From: Actinomycetes bacterium
Lineage (GTDB): Bacteria; Actinomycetota; Acidimicrobiia; Acidimicrobiales; Palsa-688
DNA length: 54,935 nt
Direction: 5' to 3'
NCBI GenBank assembly: GCA_021787365.1
Contig: JAJYMB010000108.1
Span: 1 to 54,935 of the forward strand
In this document: positions 8,690 through 17,828 of the stretch, one piece after another
How positions within the stretch are numbered: the first letter of the stretch is position 1
Layout of the letters: each line of letters begins with the position of its first letter
The notes under the pieces: generated by a model
What the model was told of the DNA's origin: nothing
Database searches by the model: none
The model's input: only the letters and a program-made list of their open reading frames with translations
Program-made: the position numbers and the translations under genes

Positions 8690-9802
8690 TCACACGCCTC
8701 TGTCCACCAGCGATATCGCACCGAGTGGGCCGACCGCTTCGCCACCCCGCGGCCCACCGCCGCCCGCGCCCTGCCCCGCCTTGCCCAAAACAACCCGCCG
8801 CTTGCCGCTCACGGGCATCACGATCCGGGGGTCGACGAGGGGGTACATGAAGTCGACGATCAAGTTGGCGAAGACGACCGCCACGGTGATCAAGATGAAG
8901 CACCCCATCATCAGCGAGTAGTCGCGCGAGTTGATCGCCCCGATTAGGTAATAGCCGATGCCGGGATAGGCAAAGTACGTCTCCACGAAGACCGAGCCCC
9001 CGAACAGGAAACCGATCGACAGGGCGAGGTTGGTCACCATGGGTAGCATCGAGTTGCGCCCGACGTACGATCGGGTCACCCGTCCCGCCGGCAGGCCCCA
9101 GGACTCGGCCGCCCGAACATAGTCGGCACCGAGGATCGTCACCACGCTCCCTTTCATGGACAGCGCCCAGCCGCCGAAACCCACGATCACGTAACTGGCG
9201 ATCGGCAGCACGGCGTGGTCCAGCGCGCTCTGGACGAACGGCCAGTTGAAACCCACCTTTAGGCCCACCGTGTACGTGCCGCTGAGCGGGAACCACGCAT
9301 GTTGGTCTGCAAAGAAGTAGAGGAGCAATATGGCGACGAGGTATATCGGTATAGCGGAAAGGAACGACGTGATACCCGTCATCACCTTGGCAAACAGGCT
9401 GTCCTTGAACGCCGCCATTATCGTGCCGATTACTAGCCCCAGCACGAAGCTGATGAGCAGGGCGACCGATATCACGAAAATCGTCCAGGGGAGCGCGCCG
9501 GCGATAATGCCGACCACAGAGTGGCCCGGGTTGCTGATCGATTGGCCCAGGTTGCCCTGGAAAGCATTGCCCACATACTGGAGGTACTGCTTCCAAAGCG
9601 GGCCGGTAGGCAAGATGCCGTAGATCGCTCGCACTCTGGCCAAGATCTCGTCGGGGGTCATCCCCCCCTGGAGCGTCATCTGGGCTTCGAGGTACTCGAT
9701 CGGGTTACCCGGCATGAGCCGGACCAGGAAAAACGACGCGGTTATGACGGCGTAGATGGTCACCAGGGCCGCCACAAGCCGCCTCACGAAGTACGAGATC
9801 AC
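8690..9802 (-). CDS. ABC importer permease, DppB/OppB-like
   Basis: 370 aa. It opens with MISYFVRRLVAALVTIYAV and the RLMPGNP motif diagnostic of DppB-type permeases, followed by several transmembrane segments and the loop YVRAAESWGLPAGRV that contacts the ATPases. The start is GTG at 9802; the ribosome site (AGGTGAG) is weak. The C-terminal tail after about residue 330 is polar and Gly-rich, longer than usual, and overlaps the next permease gene. The gene follows its binding-protein gene after 133 bases that contain a possible attenuating hairpin. Confidence 0.88.
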   Translation of the reverse strand: MISYFVRRLVAALVTIYAVITASFFLVRLMPGNPIEYLEAQMTLQGGMTPDEILARVRAIYGILPTGPLWKQYLQYVGNAFQGNLGQSISNPGHSVVGIIAGALPWTIFVISVALLISFVLGLVIGTIMAAFKDSLFAKVMTGITSFLSAIPIYLVAILLLYFFADQHAWFPLSGTYTVGLKVGFNWPFVQSALDHAVLPIASYVIVGFGGWALSMKGSVVTILGADYVRAAESWGLPAGRVTRSYVGRNSMLPMVTNLALSIGFLFGGSVFVETYFAYPGIGYYLIGAINSRDYSLMMGCFILITVAVVFANLIVDFMYPLVDPRIVMPVSGKRRVVLGKAGQGAGGGGPRGGEAVGPLGAISLVDRGV

Positions 9803-9887
9803 ACGCTCACCTGGCTAGCTCTGCGCTGGTGGACGGGCCTGGCGGCCGGCAACACCCTCCAGGCGCGCGCAACCAGGACGACAGCCA

Positions 9888-9927
9888 GCCCGGGCAACGA
9901 TACGCGCACAACGCTTGTCGCCCGGGC
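9888..9927 (-). terminator. Possible attenuator hairpin between binding protein and permease genes
   Basis: GCCCGGGC at 9888-9895 and again at 9920-9927 (self-complementary, so the copies can pair) with a 24-base loop. It sits between the binding-protein stop and the first permease start. Such a hairpin could protect the mRNA end or reduce read-through, so that more binding protein than permease is made. There is no U-run, and the evidence is positional only. Confidence 0.3.
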
Positions 9928-9935
9928 CAGTTCTG

Positions 9936-11882
9936 TCACTTCAGCCTGATGTAACCGTCTTGCATCATCACAACCGACTGCCCGACGTCGCTCAAGTTGG
10001 TCCAGAGCCACTTCGCCGAGAGCGGGGGGAAGTTGGTGTAGCGCGAGGTCGCGTAGGCCTCGTGGAAGGCGTTGTTGTAGAGCGGCAGGAGAGGCAGGTT
10101 CTGGTTGACCCACCGGGCCCAGTCATATGTGTACTTGGACCACGTGCTCGGTGGTGCCTCGTTGATCTGGGCATTCAAGACTTGCGCCACATTTACCGTG
10201 CCGAGTCCCGGGACTTTGCTCACAGGACCGAAGCCGATGGTCACCTGACCCGTGAACGGGCCTTTCCCGCTGTAGCTGACAGGGTAATTGTACGATGGCA
10301 ACGACGGCCAGCCAAAGACCTGGGCGAAGTCTGCCATCGGCGGACCGACTTCCCAATCGAAGAAGTTTTCCGACAACTGGTAGTCGCCCGCGTACTGCTG
10401 GTCGGTGTAGGTAGCCTGGTTGACGATCACGCTCTGAGCGTGGATGCCGAAGTTGCTCAACTGCTTCGCAATCACGACACCGTCGGTGTCGAACTGCGAG
10501 TTGGCCGAGGGCTCCGATATCGTGAGCGAGAACACGGTCCCCTTCGGGGTGTACCAGGTGCCTCCCTTCTTCTTGAAGCCGACCGATTCGAGCAGCGAGG
10601 CCGCCTTTGCGGGGTTGTAATTATAGGGGTTGAGCGTCGCGAACTGCGCCTTGGTCATGTACTGCTTGGCCATGAAGTCGTTTATCCCATCGGGGTACTT
10701 CTGGGGCGGGTCCTGGACGAGGCTGCCACCCATGTCGGCCTGCACCAACTGTTCCCTGTTGATCACGTACTCGAGTGCCTGGCGGACTTGGAGGATGCCG
10801 AGCGGGTAGTCCGCGAGGTGTGGTGCGAGGCTCTCCACCTGTACGGCCGAGGGGATAAACACGTAGTGGCCGTACCTAGACGAGTGGAGCTGCTGGACCT
10901 CGGGGTCGGTAAACTGCGTGTCCTGCTGGAGGTCGATCCTGCCGGTCTCGAGCGAGCCAAACTGGGTGGAAAGCTGCATTGGGTAGACCTCGACCCACGG
11001 GGCGGTTATCGCCTTCGCATCCCAAAACCCGGTCCATTTCTCGTAGAGTACGCCGCTCACAGTAGCGCTCACGAGCTTGTAGGCGCCGTCACCAAGGAGG
11101 GTGGGCGGATTGAACTTGATCAGCTTCGTATCCACAGCGGACATGGCTTTACCGGCAGCGCTATTCGAGGCAGCAGCCAGCGATGCGGTGGTTGGATGAA
11201 GGGTATCGTAGATCCTCCAGTAGGTCAGTATGTCCTTTTGGAACCCGGCTGGGATCAAGGAGCCGTACTGGCTGGTAGGTACGACGTAAAACTCAAAGAG
11301 CTTGAGCAGCACGTTCTGCGTCACCGCCCAAGGCTGCAAATTGATGACGACCGTGTGCGCGTCGGGCGTGCTGACCGAAGTGATGTCGGACCATACGGAG
11401 TTGAAGTCACCGCCGGCCACTAGGAGGCTCGTCATCACGTCCTTGCTCGTAAACGGGGTGCCATCCTGCCACGTCGCTCTGGGCTGCAGATGGAGCGTTA
11501 TGCTGTGCTTTCCGAGAGTCCAGCTCTTAGCGAGCTCTGGGTAATAAGGGTTGGCGCCGGGGCGGTTGTGGTCGAAGTAAGCAGCCAAACCGAAGAGCGC
11601 GAAGTTGCCAGACTGGACGAAGTCTGGGCTGTACGGGTTGTAAGAGATCGAACCCGACCAGGGCCAGAAACCGATCCGGAAAGTTGTCGAACCCTGAGGG
11701 CTCGTGGCTGGGTTGACGCCAATTGAAGATGCGGAGGCACCCGACGTCACGGCACCGGCTGTTACGAGCAATGCCTCGCACAGCGTGGCTGCGAGAGCGA
11801 CGGACGCCGCGCGATGCCACAGCTTCCGGCCACCTCTGGTGGCGCGCGATTGCGACCGGTGGGGTCGCACAATAGATAACAC
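9936..11882 (-). CDS. Extracellular solute-binding protein, family 5 (Dpp/Opp class)
   Basis: 648 aa, a normal length for SBP_bac_5. A Sec signal (RAASVALAATLCEALLVTAG, then an Ala/Ser-rich segment) is expected to be cleaved near residue 50. The only Cys in the signal is not in a clear lipobox, so anchoring is uncertain. Conserved blocks include LAKSWTLGKHSITLHLQP, WQDGTPFTSKDV and the late YPVSYSGKGPF region. It captures the ligand for the four downstream transporter genes. The start is GTG at 11882 after AAGGGGG. A palindromic LacI-type operator lies about 100 bases upstream. The glycosidase context suggests an oligosaccharide or glycoside ligand rather than a peptide. Confidence 0.9.
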   Translation of the reverse strand: MLSIVRPHRSQSRATRGGRKLWHRAASVALAATLCEALLVTAGAVTSGASASSIGVNPATSPQGSTTFRIGFWPWSGSISYNPYSPDFVQSGNFALFGLAAYFDHNRPGANPYYPELAKSWTLGKHSITLHLQPRATWQDGTPFTSKDVMTSLLVAGGDFNSVWSDITSVSTPDAHTVVINLQPWAVTQNVLLKLFEFYVVPTSQYGSLIPAGFQKDILTYWRIYDTLHPTTASLAAASNSAAGKAMSAVDTKLIKFNPPTLLGDGAYKLVSATVSGVLYEKWTGFWDAKAITAPWVEVYPMQLSTQFGSLETGRIDLQQDTQFTDPEVQQLHSSRYGHYVFIPSAVQVESLAPHLADYPLGILQVRQALEYVINREQLVQADMGGSLVQDPPQKYPDGINDFMAKQYMTKAQFATLNPYNYNPAKAASLLESVGFKKKGGTWYTPKGTVFSLTISEPSANSQFDTDGVVIAKQLSNFGIHAQSVIVNQATYTDQQYAGDYQLSENFFDWEVGPPMADFAQVFGWPSLPSYNYPVSYSGKGPFTGQVTIGFGPVSKVPGLGTVNVAQVLNAQINEAPPSTWSKYTYDWARWVNQNLPLLPLYNNAFHEAYATSRYTNFPPLSAKWLWTNLSDVGQSVVMMQDGYIRLK

Positions 11883-11981
11883 GAGCTAAAACCCCCTTTC
11901 TCGAGTTGAATTGCTCCCCTTCGTTGCCGCTCCAGACCCCCTCCAGCCTGGCCACCGCTAGCGTCGGCCGAACCGAGCGAG

Positions 11982-11995
11982 TTGAAGCGTTTCAA
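11982..11995. promoter_or_regulatory. LacI-family operator before the peptide-type importer
   Basis: TTGAAGCGTTTCAA is a near-perfect palindrome around a central CG, the hallmark of LacI/GalR-family operators. It lies about 100 bases before the binding-protein start (11882) and about 75 bases after the oxidoreductase stop (12069). That makes it a likely control point of the downstream half of the locus. The probable binder is the LacI protein encoded at 24092-25111. Confidence 0.7.
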
Positions 11996-12068
11996 ACTTT
12001 ACTCAAAAGGCGCGCGTCTGTCAAGTCAGGAAGCCGGCGAGCCGAAGCGCACTGCCAGGCGGTCCGCC

Positions 12069-13082
12069 TTATGCATCGACGGCGACCCGCTGGCCCGTCC
12101 TGCTCGACTCGAGAGCGGCAAAGACCATGGCGAGGCTCCGGATGTTGTCGTGGCACTCACCCATGGGCGCCTCGCCCGTGCGGAGCGCCCGGACGAAGTC
12201 GGCGAGCGAGCCGGCAATGCCCCGCCCCGGGATCGCCACGGCCGGTGCTTCCACGCGCGCGGCTCCCGGGCTAGTGCACCCGTCCGGGCGCACCTCGGCA
12301 ACCGGGTCGCCAGCACCGTCCCAGAGGGCGCTGCCCAAGGGCCCGACCGCCCGCCAAGCAGAGTCCCAGGAGGTCTCGAACCCCTCCGCGCACCAACTGC
12401 CCTGGTAACTGAAGCGAAGGCCACCGGTCATCTCGAACTCGGCGACTGCCGAAGCGGCGCCCCTGTACCAGCTCCAAGGAGGGTTGAACTCGCTGCAGGC
12501 GACGCTGAGCGCGTCAGTACCCGTCACGTAGCGCGCCGCGTCGAAGGTGTGGATAGCCATGTCCAGGAGTAGCGGGCTTTCCATCTCTTCCCGGAAACCG
12601 CCGAAGTGCGGGGCGCGGTAAAACTCTGCGTTCAGTTGGCCGACGCCGCCGAGGCGCGTGGCCACCAACTCCCTGAACGCTGCCAGGCCCGCATTGTAGC
12701 GACGGTTCTGGCTGACGACGAACAGCGTCGAGCACTGCTCGGAAAGCTCGACCAGCTGGCGCGCCTCTTCCATGGTGGCGGCCATTGGCTTTTCCCCCAG
12801 GACAGGGACGGCCTTTTGGAGGCAGGTCGCCGTGACCTCGTAGTGAGCCTCCGGCACAGAGACGTCCACCACGAAGTCAGGCGACAAGCTGGTGAGCGCG
12901 GCACCGACGTCTCCCTCGACCGCCACGCTGCCGGCAGCGAGCGCCTCTACGGCTTCGTGGGCGCGCTCCTCCACCACGTCGACCCACCCCACCAAGTCGA
13001 CGTCAGGGTTGTCATTTACTGCCCGCCCCCAGGCTCGCCCCATGGCGCCGGCCCCCACGAGGACAGCCCGGAGACCGCTCAC
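12069..13082 (-). CDS. Gfo/Idh/MocA family oxidoreductase (copy 2)
   Basis: 337 aa. The Rossmann motif is VLVGAGAMGRAWG, the catalytic-Lys motif is GEKPMAATMEEA, and the C-terminal domain has DMAIHTFDAARYV. The GTG start at 13082 overlaps the ThuA-family gene by 4 bases (GTGA). ThuA next to a Gfo/Idh enzyme recalls the rhizobial ThuA-ThuB pair for trehalose, maltitol and sucrose use, in which ThuB makes 3-keto sugars. The substrate here is not known. The coding region ends just before the LacI-type operator, so this is probably the last gene of its transcript. Confidence 0.87.
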   Translation of the reverse strand: MSGLRAVLVGAGAMGRAWGRAVNDNPDVDLVGWVDVVEERAHEAVEALAAGSVAVEGDVGAALTSLSPDFVVDVSVPEAHYEVTATCLQKAVPVLGEKPMAATMEEARQLVELSEQCSTLFVVSQNRRYNAGLAAFRELVATRLGGVGQLNAEFYRAPHFGGFREEMESPLLLDMAIHTFDAARYVTGTDALSVACSEFNPPWSWYRGAASAVAEFEMTGGLRFSYQGSWCAEGFETSWDSAWRAVGPLGSALWDGAGDPVAEVRPDGCTSPGAARVEAPAVAIPGRGIAGSLADFVRALRTGEAPMGECHDNIRSLAMVFAALESSRTGQRVAVDA

Positions 13083-13849
13083 TCGCCCCGCCCGGCCGCT
13101 TCGAGGTAGGCGTCGATCCAGCCTTCGGGCATGCGTTCGAGCTTGTAAGGCTCGGCCATGGGCCCACCCCGCCGGCGCGCCCAGCGGACACCGTTAGCGA
13201 TCACTCGCCGGACCATGGGGTTGTGGTAGACGGGATAGTCCTGGTCACCAGGGCTGAAATAAAACACCCGCCCTGCCCCTCGGTAGAAACAGCACCCCGA
13301 GCGGAAAACCTCGCCTCCGGCAAAACTCGAGATGAACACGAGCTCGTCGGGTTGGGGGATGTCGAAGTACTCCCCGTACATCTCCTGAGCCTCGATCCCG
13401 AACACCGGCGGAAGGCCTTCAGCGATCTCGTGTGCAGGGTTGATGGTCCAGACGAGCTCCCTCTCGCCCACCGAGCGCCAGCGGAGGTTGCAGCTCGTGC
13501 CCATCAAGGAGCGGAAGATCTTCGACCAGTGGCCCGAGTGCAGCACGACCAGCCCCATGCCGGCGAGCACTCGCTGCTTCACCCGCTCGACCACCTCGTC
13601 CGCCACCTCGCCATGGCCTATATGGCCCCACCACGTGAGCACCTCGGTGCTGGCTAGGACTGCCTCGGTCAACCCGTGCTCGGGCTGGTCCAGCGTGGCG
13701 ACCCGCACGGTCGCCTCCCGGCGCAGGTGCTCCGACACCGCCGAGGCGATGGTGTTGTGCATCCCCTCGGGGTAGAGCTCCCGGACCCGCTGGTCGCGCT
13801 TTTCGTGCAGGTTTTCGCCCCAGACCGTGACGTTCATCGGCTCGCTCAC
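13079..13849 (-). CDS. ThuA-family protein (class I glutamine-amidotransferase-like fold)
   Basis: 256 aa. The pattern is typical of ThuA: N-terminal VTVWGENLHEK, central VLTWWGHIGHGEVAD and GMGLVVLHSGHWS, and C-terminal RVFYFSPGDQDYPVYHNP. The fold resembles class I glutamine amidotransferases but usually lacks the Cys-His-Glu triad, and the reaction is not settled for most members. The GTG start at 13849 follows a GAGGG site; an ATG four codons later is an alternative. It is coupled to oxidoreductase copy 2 downstream. It may act on the keto-sugar made by that enzyme; this is inference from the ThuAB precedent. Confidence 0.85.
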   Translation of the reverse strand: MSEPMNVTVWGENLHEKRDQRVRELYPEGMHNTIASAVSEHLRREATVRVATLDQPEHGLTEAVLASTEVLTWWGHIGHGEVADEVVERVKQRVLAGMGLVVLHSGHWSKIFRSLMGTSCNLRWRSVGERELVWTINPAHEIAEGLPPVFGIEAQEMYGEYFDIPQPDELVFISSFAGGEVFRSGCCFYRGAGRVFYFSPGDQDYPVYHNPMVRRVIANGVRWARRRGGPMAEPYKLERMPEGWIDAYLEAAGRGE

Positions 13850-13938
13850 TGTTGGCCCTCACTTCCTTGGCTTGCTATTTCGCCGCCCGCCGCGCTCGTA
13901 CGGGTGCCGGATCTTGGGGCTACCCTACCCAGCGCTCG

Positions 13939-14940
13939 TCAGCCTTGCGAAAATGCCGCGTCGAACTTCGCGGAGGGCGGCTCGAAGTTGAGCTTGCGGA
14001 GGTACTGGAGGGCCTCGGGCGCGCCCAGCTCACGGTCCATGCCCGAGTCCTCCCACTCCACCGATATCGGGCCGTCGTAGCCGATCTCGTTCAATTTTCG
14101 CATGACGTGCTCCCAAGGCACCTCCCCGTGGCCCACCGACACGAAGTCCCACCCCCGGCGCAGGTCGCCGAAGGGCAGGTGGGAGGCCAACCGGCCGTTG
14201 CGCCCGTCCAGGTGACGGACCGACTCCTTGCAGTCGACGTGGTAGATGCGCGAGGAATAATCAGCGAGGAAGGCGACGGGGTCGAGGTCCTGCCAGATGA
14301 AGTGGCTCGGGTCGAAGTTGAGCCCGAACCCGGGGCGGTTGCCGATGGCGTCCAGCGTACGCCGCGTGGTCCAGTAGTCGTAGGCGATCTCGCTCGGGTG
14401 GACCTCGTGCGCGAAGCGGACGCCCACTTCGTCGAACACGTCGATTATCGGGCCCCAGCGGTCGGCGAAGTCCTTGTAGCCGGCTTCGATCATCTCGGGC
14501 GGCACAGGCGGGAAGCCGGCCACCGTTATCCATATGGACGAGCCGGTGAAGCCGACCACAGTTTTCACGCCAAAGCGCGCCGCCGCGCGCGCCGTGTCCT
14601 TCATCTCCTCGGCAGCTCTCTGGCGGACCCCTTCGGGCTGGCCGTCACCCCAAATGCGGGGTGGCAGGATGGCACGGTGCCGCTCGTCGATCGGGTGGTC
14701 GCAGACCGCCTGGCCCACGAGGTGGTTGGAGATCGTCCAGCAACCGAGCCCGTAGCTCGCCAGCTTGGCCCGGAGCTTCTCGCAGTAATCGTCCTCCGCC
14801 AGGGCACGGTCCACTTGGAAATGGTCGCCCCAGCAGGCAAGTTCGAGCCCCTCGTAACCCCACGCCGCTGCCTTTTGCGCGACGACCTCGAGCGGCAGGT
14901 CGGCCCACTGGCCGGTGAACAACGTTATCGGCCTGGTCAT
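13939..14940 (-). CDS. Sugar phosphate isomerase/epimerase-like TIM-barrel protein (copy 2)
   Basis: 333 aa, longer than copy 1. The TIM-barrel metal ligands are visible in [50 protein letters not shown] and [11 protein letters not shown]. The ATG at 14940 overlaps the stop of oxidoreductase copy 3 by 4 bases (ATGA) and has an AAGGGGTGG ribosome site. This oxidoreductase-isomerase order and overlap match the 4643-5647/3849-4646 pair exactly. Isomerisation, epimerisation, dehydration or beta-elimination of an oxidised sugar are all possible. Confidence 0.83.
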   Translation of the reverse strand: MTRPITLFTGQWADLPLEVVAQKAAAWGYEGLELACWGDHFQVDRALAEDDYCEKLRAKLASYGLGCWTISNHLVGQAVCDHPIDERHRAILPPRIWGDGQPEGVRQRAAEEMKDTARAAARFGVKTVVGFTGSSIWITVAGFPPVPPEMIEAGYKDFADRWGPIIDVFDEVGVRFAHEVHPSEIAYDYWTTRRTLDAIGNRPGFGLNFDPSHFIWQDLDPVAFLADYSSRIYHVDCKESVRHLDGRNGRLASHLPFGDLRRGWDFVSVGHGEVPWEHVMRKLNEIGYDGPISVEWEDSGMDRELGAPEALQYLRKLNFEPPSAKFDAAFSQG

Positions 14941-16118
14941 TTGGCCACCCCTTTCGTGTCGACCTTCTCCCATCCTCGCGTGTTCGCCGACCGGCTCACC
15001 GCGTCCAGGACCGCCTGCGTGGCCAGCCCATCGGCGAAGGAGGGCTCAGGCTGGCGGTGCTCGGCGATCGCCGCCATCAAGTCCTCGAACTCGTGGACGA
15101 AGGTGTGCTCCCAGCCGAGCACGTGCCCGGGAGGCCACCACTGGCTCAAGTACGGATCGTCGGGGTTGGTCACGAGGACCCGCGAGAAGCCCTCGCGAGA
15201 CGCCCCCGCCTCGTAGACCAGGAGCTCGTTGAGCCGCTCCAAGTCGAAACGGAGGCTCCCGCTCGTACCGTACAGTTCCAGCACGAGGCCGTTCTTGCGC
15301 CCGAGGGCCATCCTGGTGGCCTCCATCGTCACCATCGCGCCCCGCCCCAGCCTGCCCAGCGCGGCGCACGCGTCGTCGACGGTCACCGGGCCCTTCGCCC
15401 CTGATGACGCCTTGGTGCCCGACAGCCCTGCCTCGCCCGACGCGAGCGGGCGCTCTTTCACGAAGGTCTCGAGCACAGAAGCCACTTCGGCAAACTCGTC
15501 GCCGCTGACGAACCGCACGAGGTCCACGACGTGGGCGAGCAGGTCCCCGAGCGCCCCGGACCCGGCCTGCCCCGAGTCCAGCCGCCAGGTCAGCGGGAAG
15601 CTCGGGTCGACGAGCCAGTCCTGGAGGTAGGCGGCGCGCACGTGGCGGAGGTCCCCGACTCGGCCCTCCGCCACCAGCCGGCGGGCGACCGCGACCGCGG
15701 GCACGCGCCGGTAGTTGAAGCCGACGCACGCAAAGACGCCCCTGGCAGCGGCCTCCTCTGCTGCCCGGGCCAGCGAACGCGCCTCGCCCAAGGTGTTGGC
15801 CAGGGGTTTCTCGCAGAGCACGTGCTTGCCGGCGGCGAGAGCGCCGAGGGCGATCTCGGCGTGCGACGCGCCGGGCGTGCAGATGTCGACGAGGTCAACG
15901 TCGTCGCGCTGGACGACCCCGGCCCAGTCGTCGCTCCACTCGGCGAAGCCGTAGCGCCGCGCGTTGGCTTCGAGCGCTCCCCTGTCACGGCCGCACAACA
16001 CAGCCAACTCTGGCGCCAACGGCCCGTCGCCGACAGCAGCCGCCCGCACCCAGCCGAGGCCGTGAGCGCGTCCCATAAACCCCTGGCCGATCACAGCGAC
16101 CCTCAATGCCTCGCTCAC
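14937..16118 (-). CDS. Gfo/Idh/MocA family oxidoreductase (copy 3)
   Basis: 393 aa, the longest of the three. The Rossmann motif is [14 protein letters not shown], the catalytic motif is [12 protein letters not shown], and the C-terminal domain has [16 protein letters not shown], which carries the family His. The GTG start at 16118 has a strong AGGAGGAAGG ribosome site. Its length and the [10 protein letters not shown] block resemble oxidoreductases annotated as inositol or glucose-fructose-like dehydrogenases. It is translationally coupled to the following isomerase. A truncated permease tail lies just upstream. Confidence 0.87.
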   Translation of the reverse strand: MSEALRVAVIGQGFMGRAHGLGWVRAAAVGDGPLAPELAVLCGRDRGALEANARRYGFAEWSDDWAGVVQRDDVDLVDICTPGASHAEIALGALAAGKHVLCEKPLANTLGEARSLARAAEEAAARGVFACVGFNYRRVPAVAVARRLVAEGRVGDLRHVRAAYLQDWLVDPSFPLTWRLDSGQAGSGALGDLLAHVVDLVRFVSGDEFAEVASVLETFVKERPLASGEAGLSGTKASSGAKGPVTVDDACAALGRLGRGAMVTMEATRMALGRKNGLVLELYGTSGSLRFDLERLNELLVYEAGASREGFSRVLVTNPDDPYLSQWWPPGHVLGWEHTFVHEFEDLMAAIAEHRQPEPSFADGLATQAVLDAVSRSANTRGWEKVDTKGVAK

Positions 16119-16131
16119 GGTCCTTCCTCCT

Positions 16132-16221
16132 TCAGCCCTTCAGCGCCGGTCCCAGGCCGCTGTCGGCCCAGCGCCGCGCCACGAACAACAAGATAGTCGT
16201 CGCCATGGCGACGGACGCTCC
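16132..16221 (-). pseudogene. C-terminal remnant of a MalG-type sugar permease
   Basis: The 29 sense codons ending at the TGA at 16132-16134 read GASVAMATTILLFVARRWAD followed by SGLGPALKG. This matches the usual last transmembrane helix and tail of CUT1 permeases (…ATLPVLLLFLLAQRW…GLTAGAVKG). The intact permease in this window ends in a similar way (VAQRYIASGLTAGSVVG). An in-frame stop at 16222-16224 cuts it off upstream, and no further permease-like sequence is visible, so it is a broken leftover. It shows that another CUT1 permease gene once stood between the binding-protein gene and the oxidoreductase. Confidence 0.6.
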
Positions 16222-16338
16222 TCACCGCGACTGCTTGGCTCCGAGCTTGAAACGCCAGGCGGGCCGGGGGCGGGTACCTAGACCGCGCCACCCGGCCCGG
16301 GGCCGCTACGTTGCACTACGTCGCAGGGCCAGGGGTCA

Positions 16339-16353
16339 CTGCCTCCGAGGCAG
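16339..16353 (-). terminator. Hairpin after the CUT1 binding-protein gene
   Basis: CTGCCT-CCG-AGGCAG is a perfect 6-base stem starting 9 bases after the binding-protein stop. There is no U-run. It could be a weak terminator or an mRNA-stabilising 3' end for the abundant binding-protein message. Confidence 0.35.
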
Positions 16354-16361
16354 CTACTCGA

Positions 16362-17627
16362 CTAGCCCTTCAAGATCGTCTTGATCTGGCTCGCTGCCGT
16401 GTTCAGCGCCGATTTCACGCTCGCAGTCCCCGCAATAGCGGAGTCTATAGCGGTCCACGTGGCTTCAGACATCTTCGCGTACTTCACGCCCAACACGTTC
16501 GCCCGTGGAATGGCGTTCAGGGTTTCGTTGACGAACACCTTCCACTCAGGCCCTGCCTCCCTGATAAAGGTTTTCGCAACGCTCGGCTTCGGGGGCATGT
16601 ACCCGAACACCTTCGCCATGTACAACTCCTGCGATGGCTTCTGCAGGCCCTGTATGAACTTGAAAGCCATTTCCTGCTGAGCCTTGGTACCACTATTGCT
16701 CACCATATAGTCCTCGCCGCCCAGCGGCGCGACCACCTTCTGGCCCGGCACACGTACCGGTATGGGGACGATCCCAAACTGCTTGCCGTAGTACCACCCC
16801 GCCGCGTTGAGGTTGGAGAAGTTCCACGGGCCATTGACCTCCATGGCGGCTTTGCCGTGGATGAACTGGTCAATAGCGTCGGGGCTCTGGCTCCAGTTGA
16901 GACAAGCCTTTGAAGCAGAGCCATCTTTTATGAAGCTCACCCAGAGGTTTAGTGCCTGCTCGGCCGGCCTGCTCGACAGGTTCGCCAAAGAGCCCCCATT
17001 GCTCCACAGGAAAGGCTCCCACTGCCAGGTGGTGTCCTCCGCAGGTTCAGCCGTCAACGCGATCCCGTAATGGCTCTTGGTCGTAAGTTTCTTCGCGTCC
17101 GTCACCATCTGCGCCCATGTCCTCGGAGGGCTCACGTGCGCAGCCTTCAACATGGCGATGTTGTAGAACAAGGCGATTGAGTTTGACCCTGCTACCGGCA
17201 ACGCGTAGTACTTACCATTGAACAGGCCCTCATCTATTATACCCTTGAAATATCCCTTGGCGCTGAAGCCCTTGAAATTGCTAAGGGGCAGTATTTCGCC
17301 CGTCGCTATCATGTCGGGCACAAATGGGTTGTCGGACATCACTATGTTGGGCAGGTCGTGGGCCGAGGCGTCGGTGAGGAGCTTCGTGTCGTAGGTCCCA
17401 AACGGCGAGTGCGAAAGAACTACCTTAACTCCGGGGTTAGCCGCCTCGAACTGCTTCACGTAGGTACTCAACGCCTTGAGCTGGCCAACCGTGGAAAAGT
17501 AGTCAATTTCGGTGAGGGTCATCGAAGTCGCGGCAGAGGCGCTCACCTGCGACAACCCCACAATCGCAACTGAGGCGGCCGCTAAGGCTGCGAGCCCGCG
17601 GTTCAACCTTTTCTCGAGTAGGTTCAT
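16362..17627 (-). CDS. ABC sugar-binding protein, family 1 (CUT1 class)
   Basis: 421 aa. The signal peptide is hydrophobic (LAALAAASVAIVGLSQVSAS), probably cut after SASA, with no lipobox Cys. The mature protein has FEAANPGVKVVLSH, LPNIVMSDNP, the ALFYNIAMLK ligand-loop region and GKAAMEVNGPWN, all typical of SBP_bac_1. The ATG at 17627 has a GGAGAG ribosome site. It follows the two permease genes rather than preceding them, after a 201-base gap with a possible operator (17708-17722), so it may have its own promoter. It should bind an oligosaccharide outside the membrane. Confidence 0.9.
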   Translation of the reverse strand: MNLLEKRLNRGLAALAAASVAIVGLSQVSASAATSMTLTEIDYFSTVGQLKALSTYVKQFEAANPGVKVVLSHSPFGTYDTKLLTDASAHDLPNIVMSDNPFVPDMIATGEILPLSNFKGFSAKGYFKGIIDEGLFNGKYYALPVAGSNSIALFYNIAMLKAAHVSPPRTWAQMVTDAKKLTTKSHYGIALTAEPAEDTTWQWEPFLWSNGGSLANLSSRPAEQALNLWVSFIKDGSASKACLNWSQSPDAIDQFIHGKAAMEVNGPWNFSNLNAAGWYYGKQFGIVPIPVRVPGQKVVAPLGGEDYMVSNSGTKAQQEMAFKFIQGLQKPSQELYMAKVFGYMPPKPSVAKTFIREAGPEWKVFVNETLNAIPRANVLGVKYAKMSEATWTAIDSAIAGTASVKSALNTAASQIKTILKG

Positions 17628-17707
17628 GGATGGTTCTCTCCTTTTTTGTTCCTGGTAGCGGCGGACAATACAGTCAACTAATGCAACTGACACTCTACCC
17701 CACAAAC

Positions 17708-17722
17708 TGCTTCCGTGAAGCA
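17708..17722. promoter_or_regulatory. Possible weak operator before the CUT1 binding-protein gene
   Basis: TGCTTC-CGT-GAAGCA is a perfect inverted repeat with a 3-base centre, 81 bases upstream of the 17627 start. The half-site GAAGC is shared with the stronger LacI-type operators, but the half-sites are in the opposite order, so binding by the same repressor is uncertain. Confidence 0.3.
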
Positions 17723-17828
17723 CACCCTTATGCTGTGGTACCTACCACCCCTTTCATTACCATCTCGCCCCCCTAAACGACATCTCATGTGCTGGGCCCC
17801 CCCAACTGCACCATGGCCTGTGCCAACC

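Noticed and set aside
9915..11423. 502-codon plus-strand frame
   Set aside because: It is the reverse of the family-5 binding-protein gene, has Arg/Val/Gly-biased composition and shows no recognisable motif.
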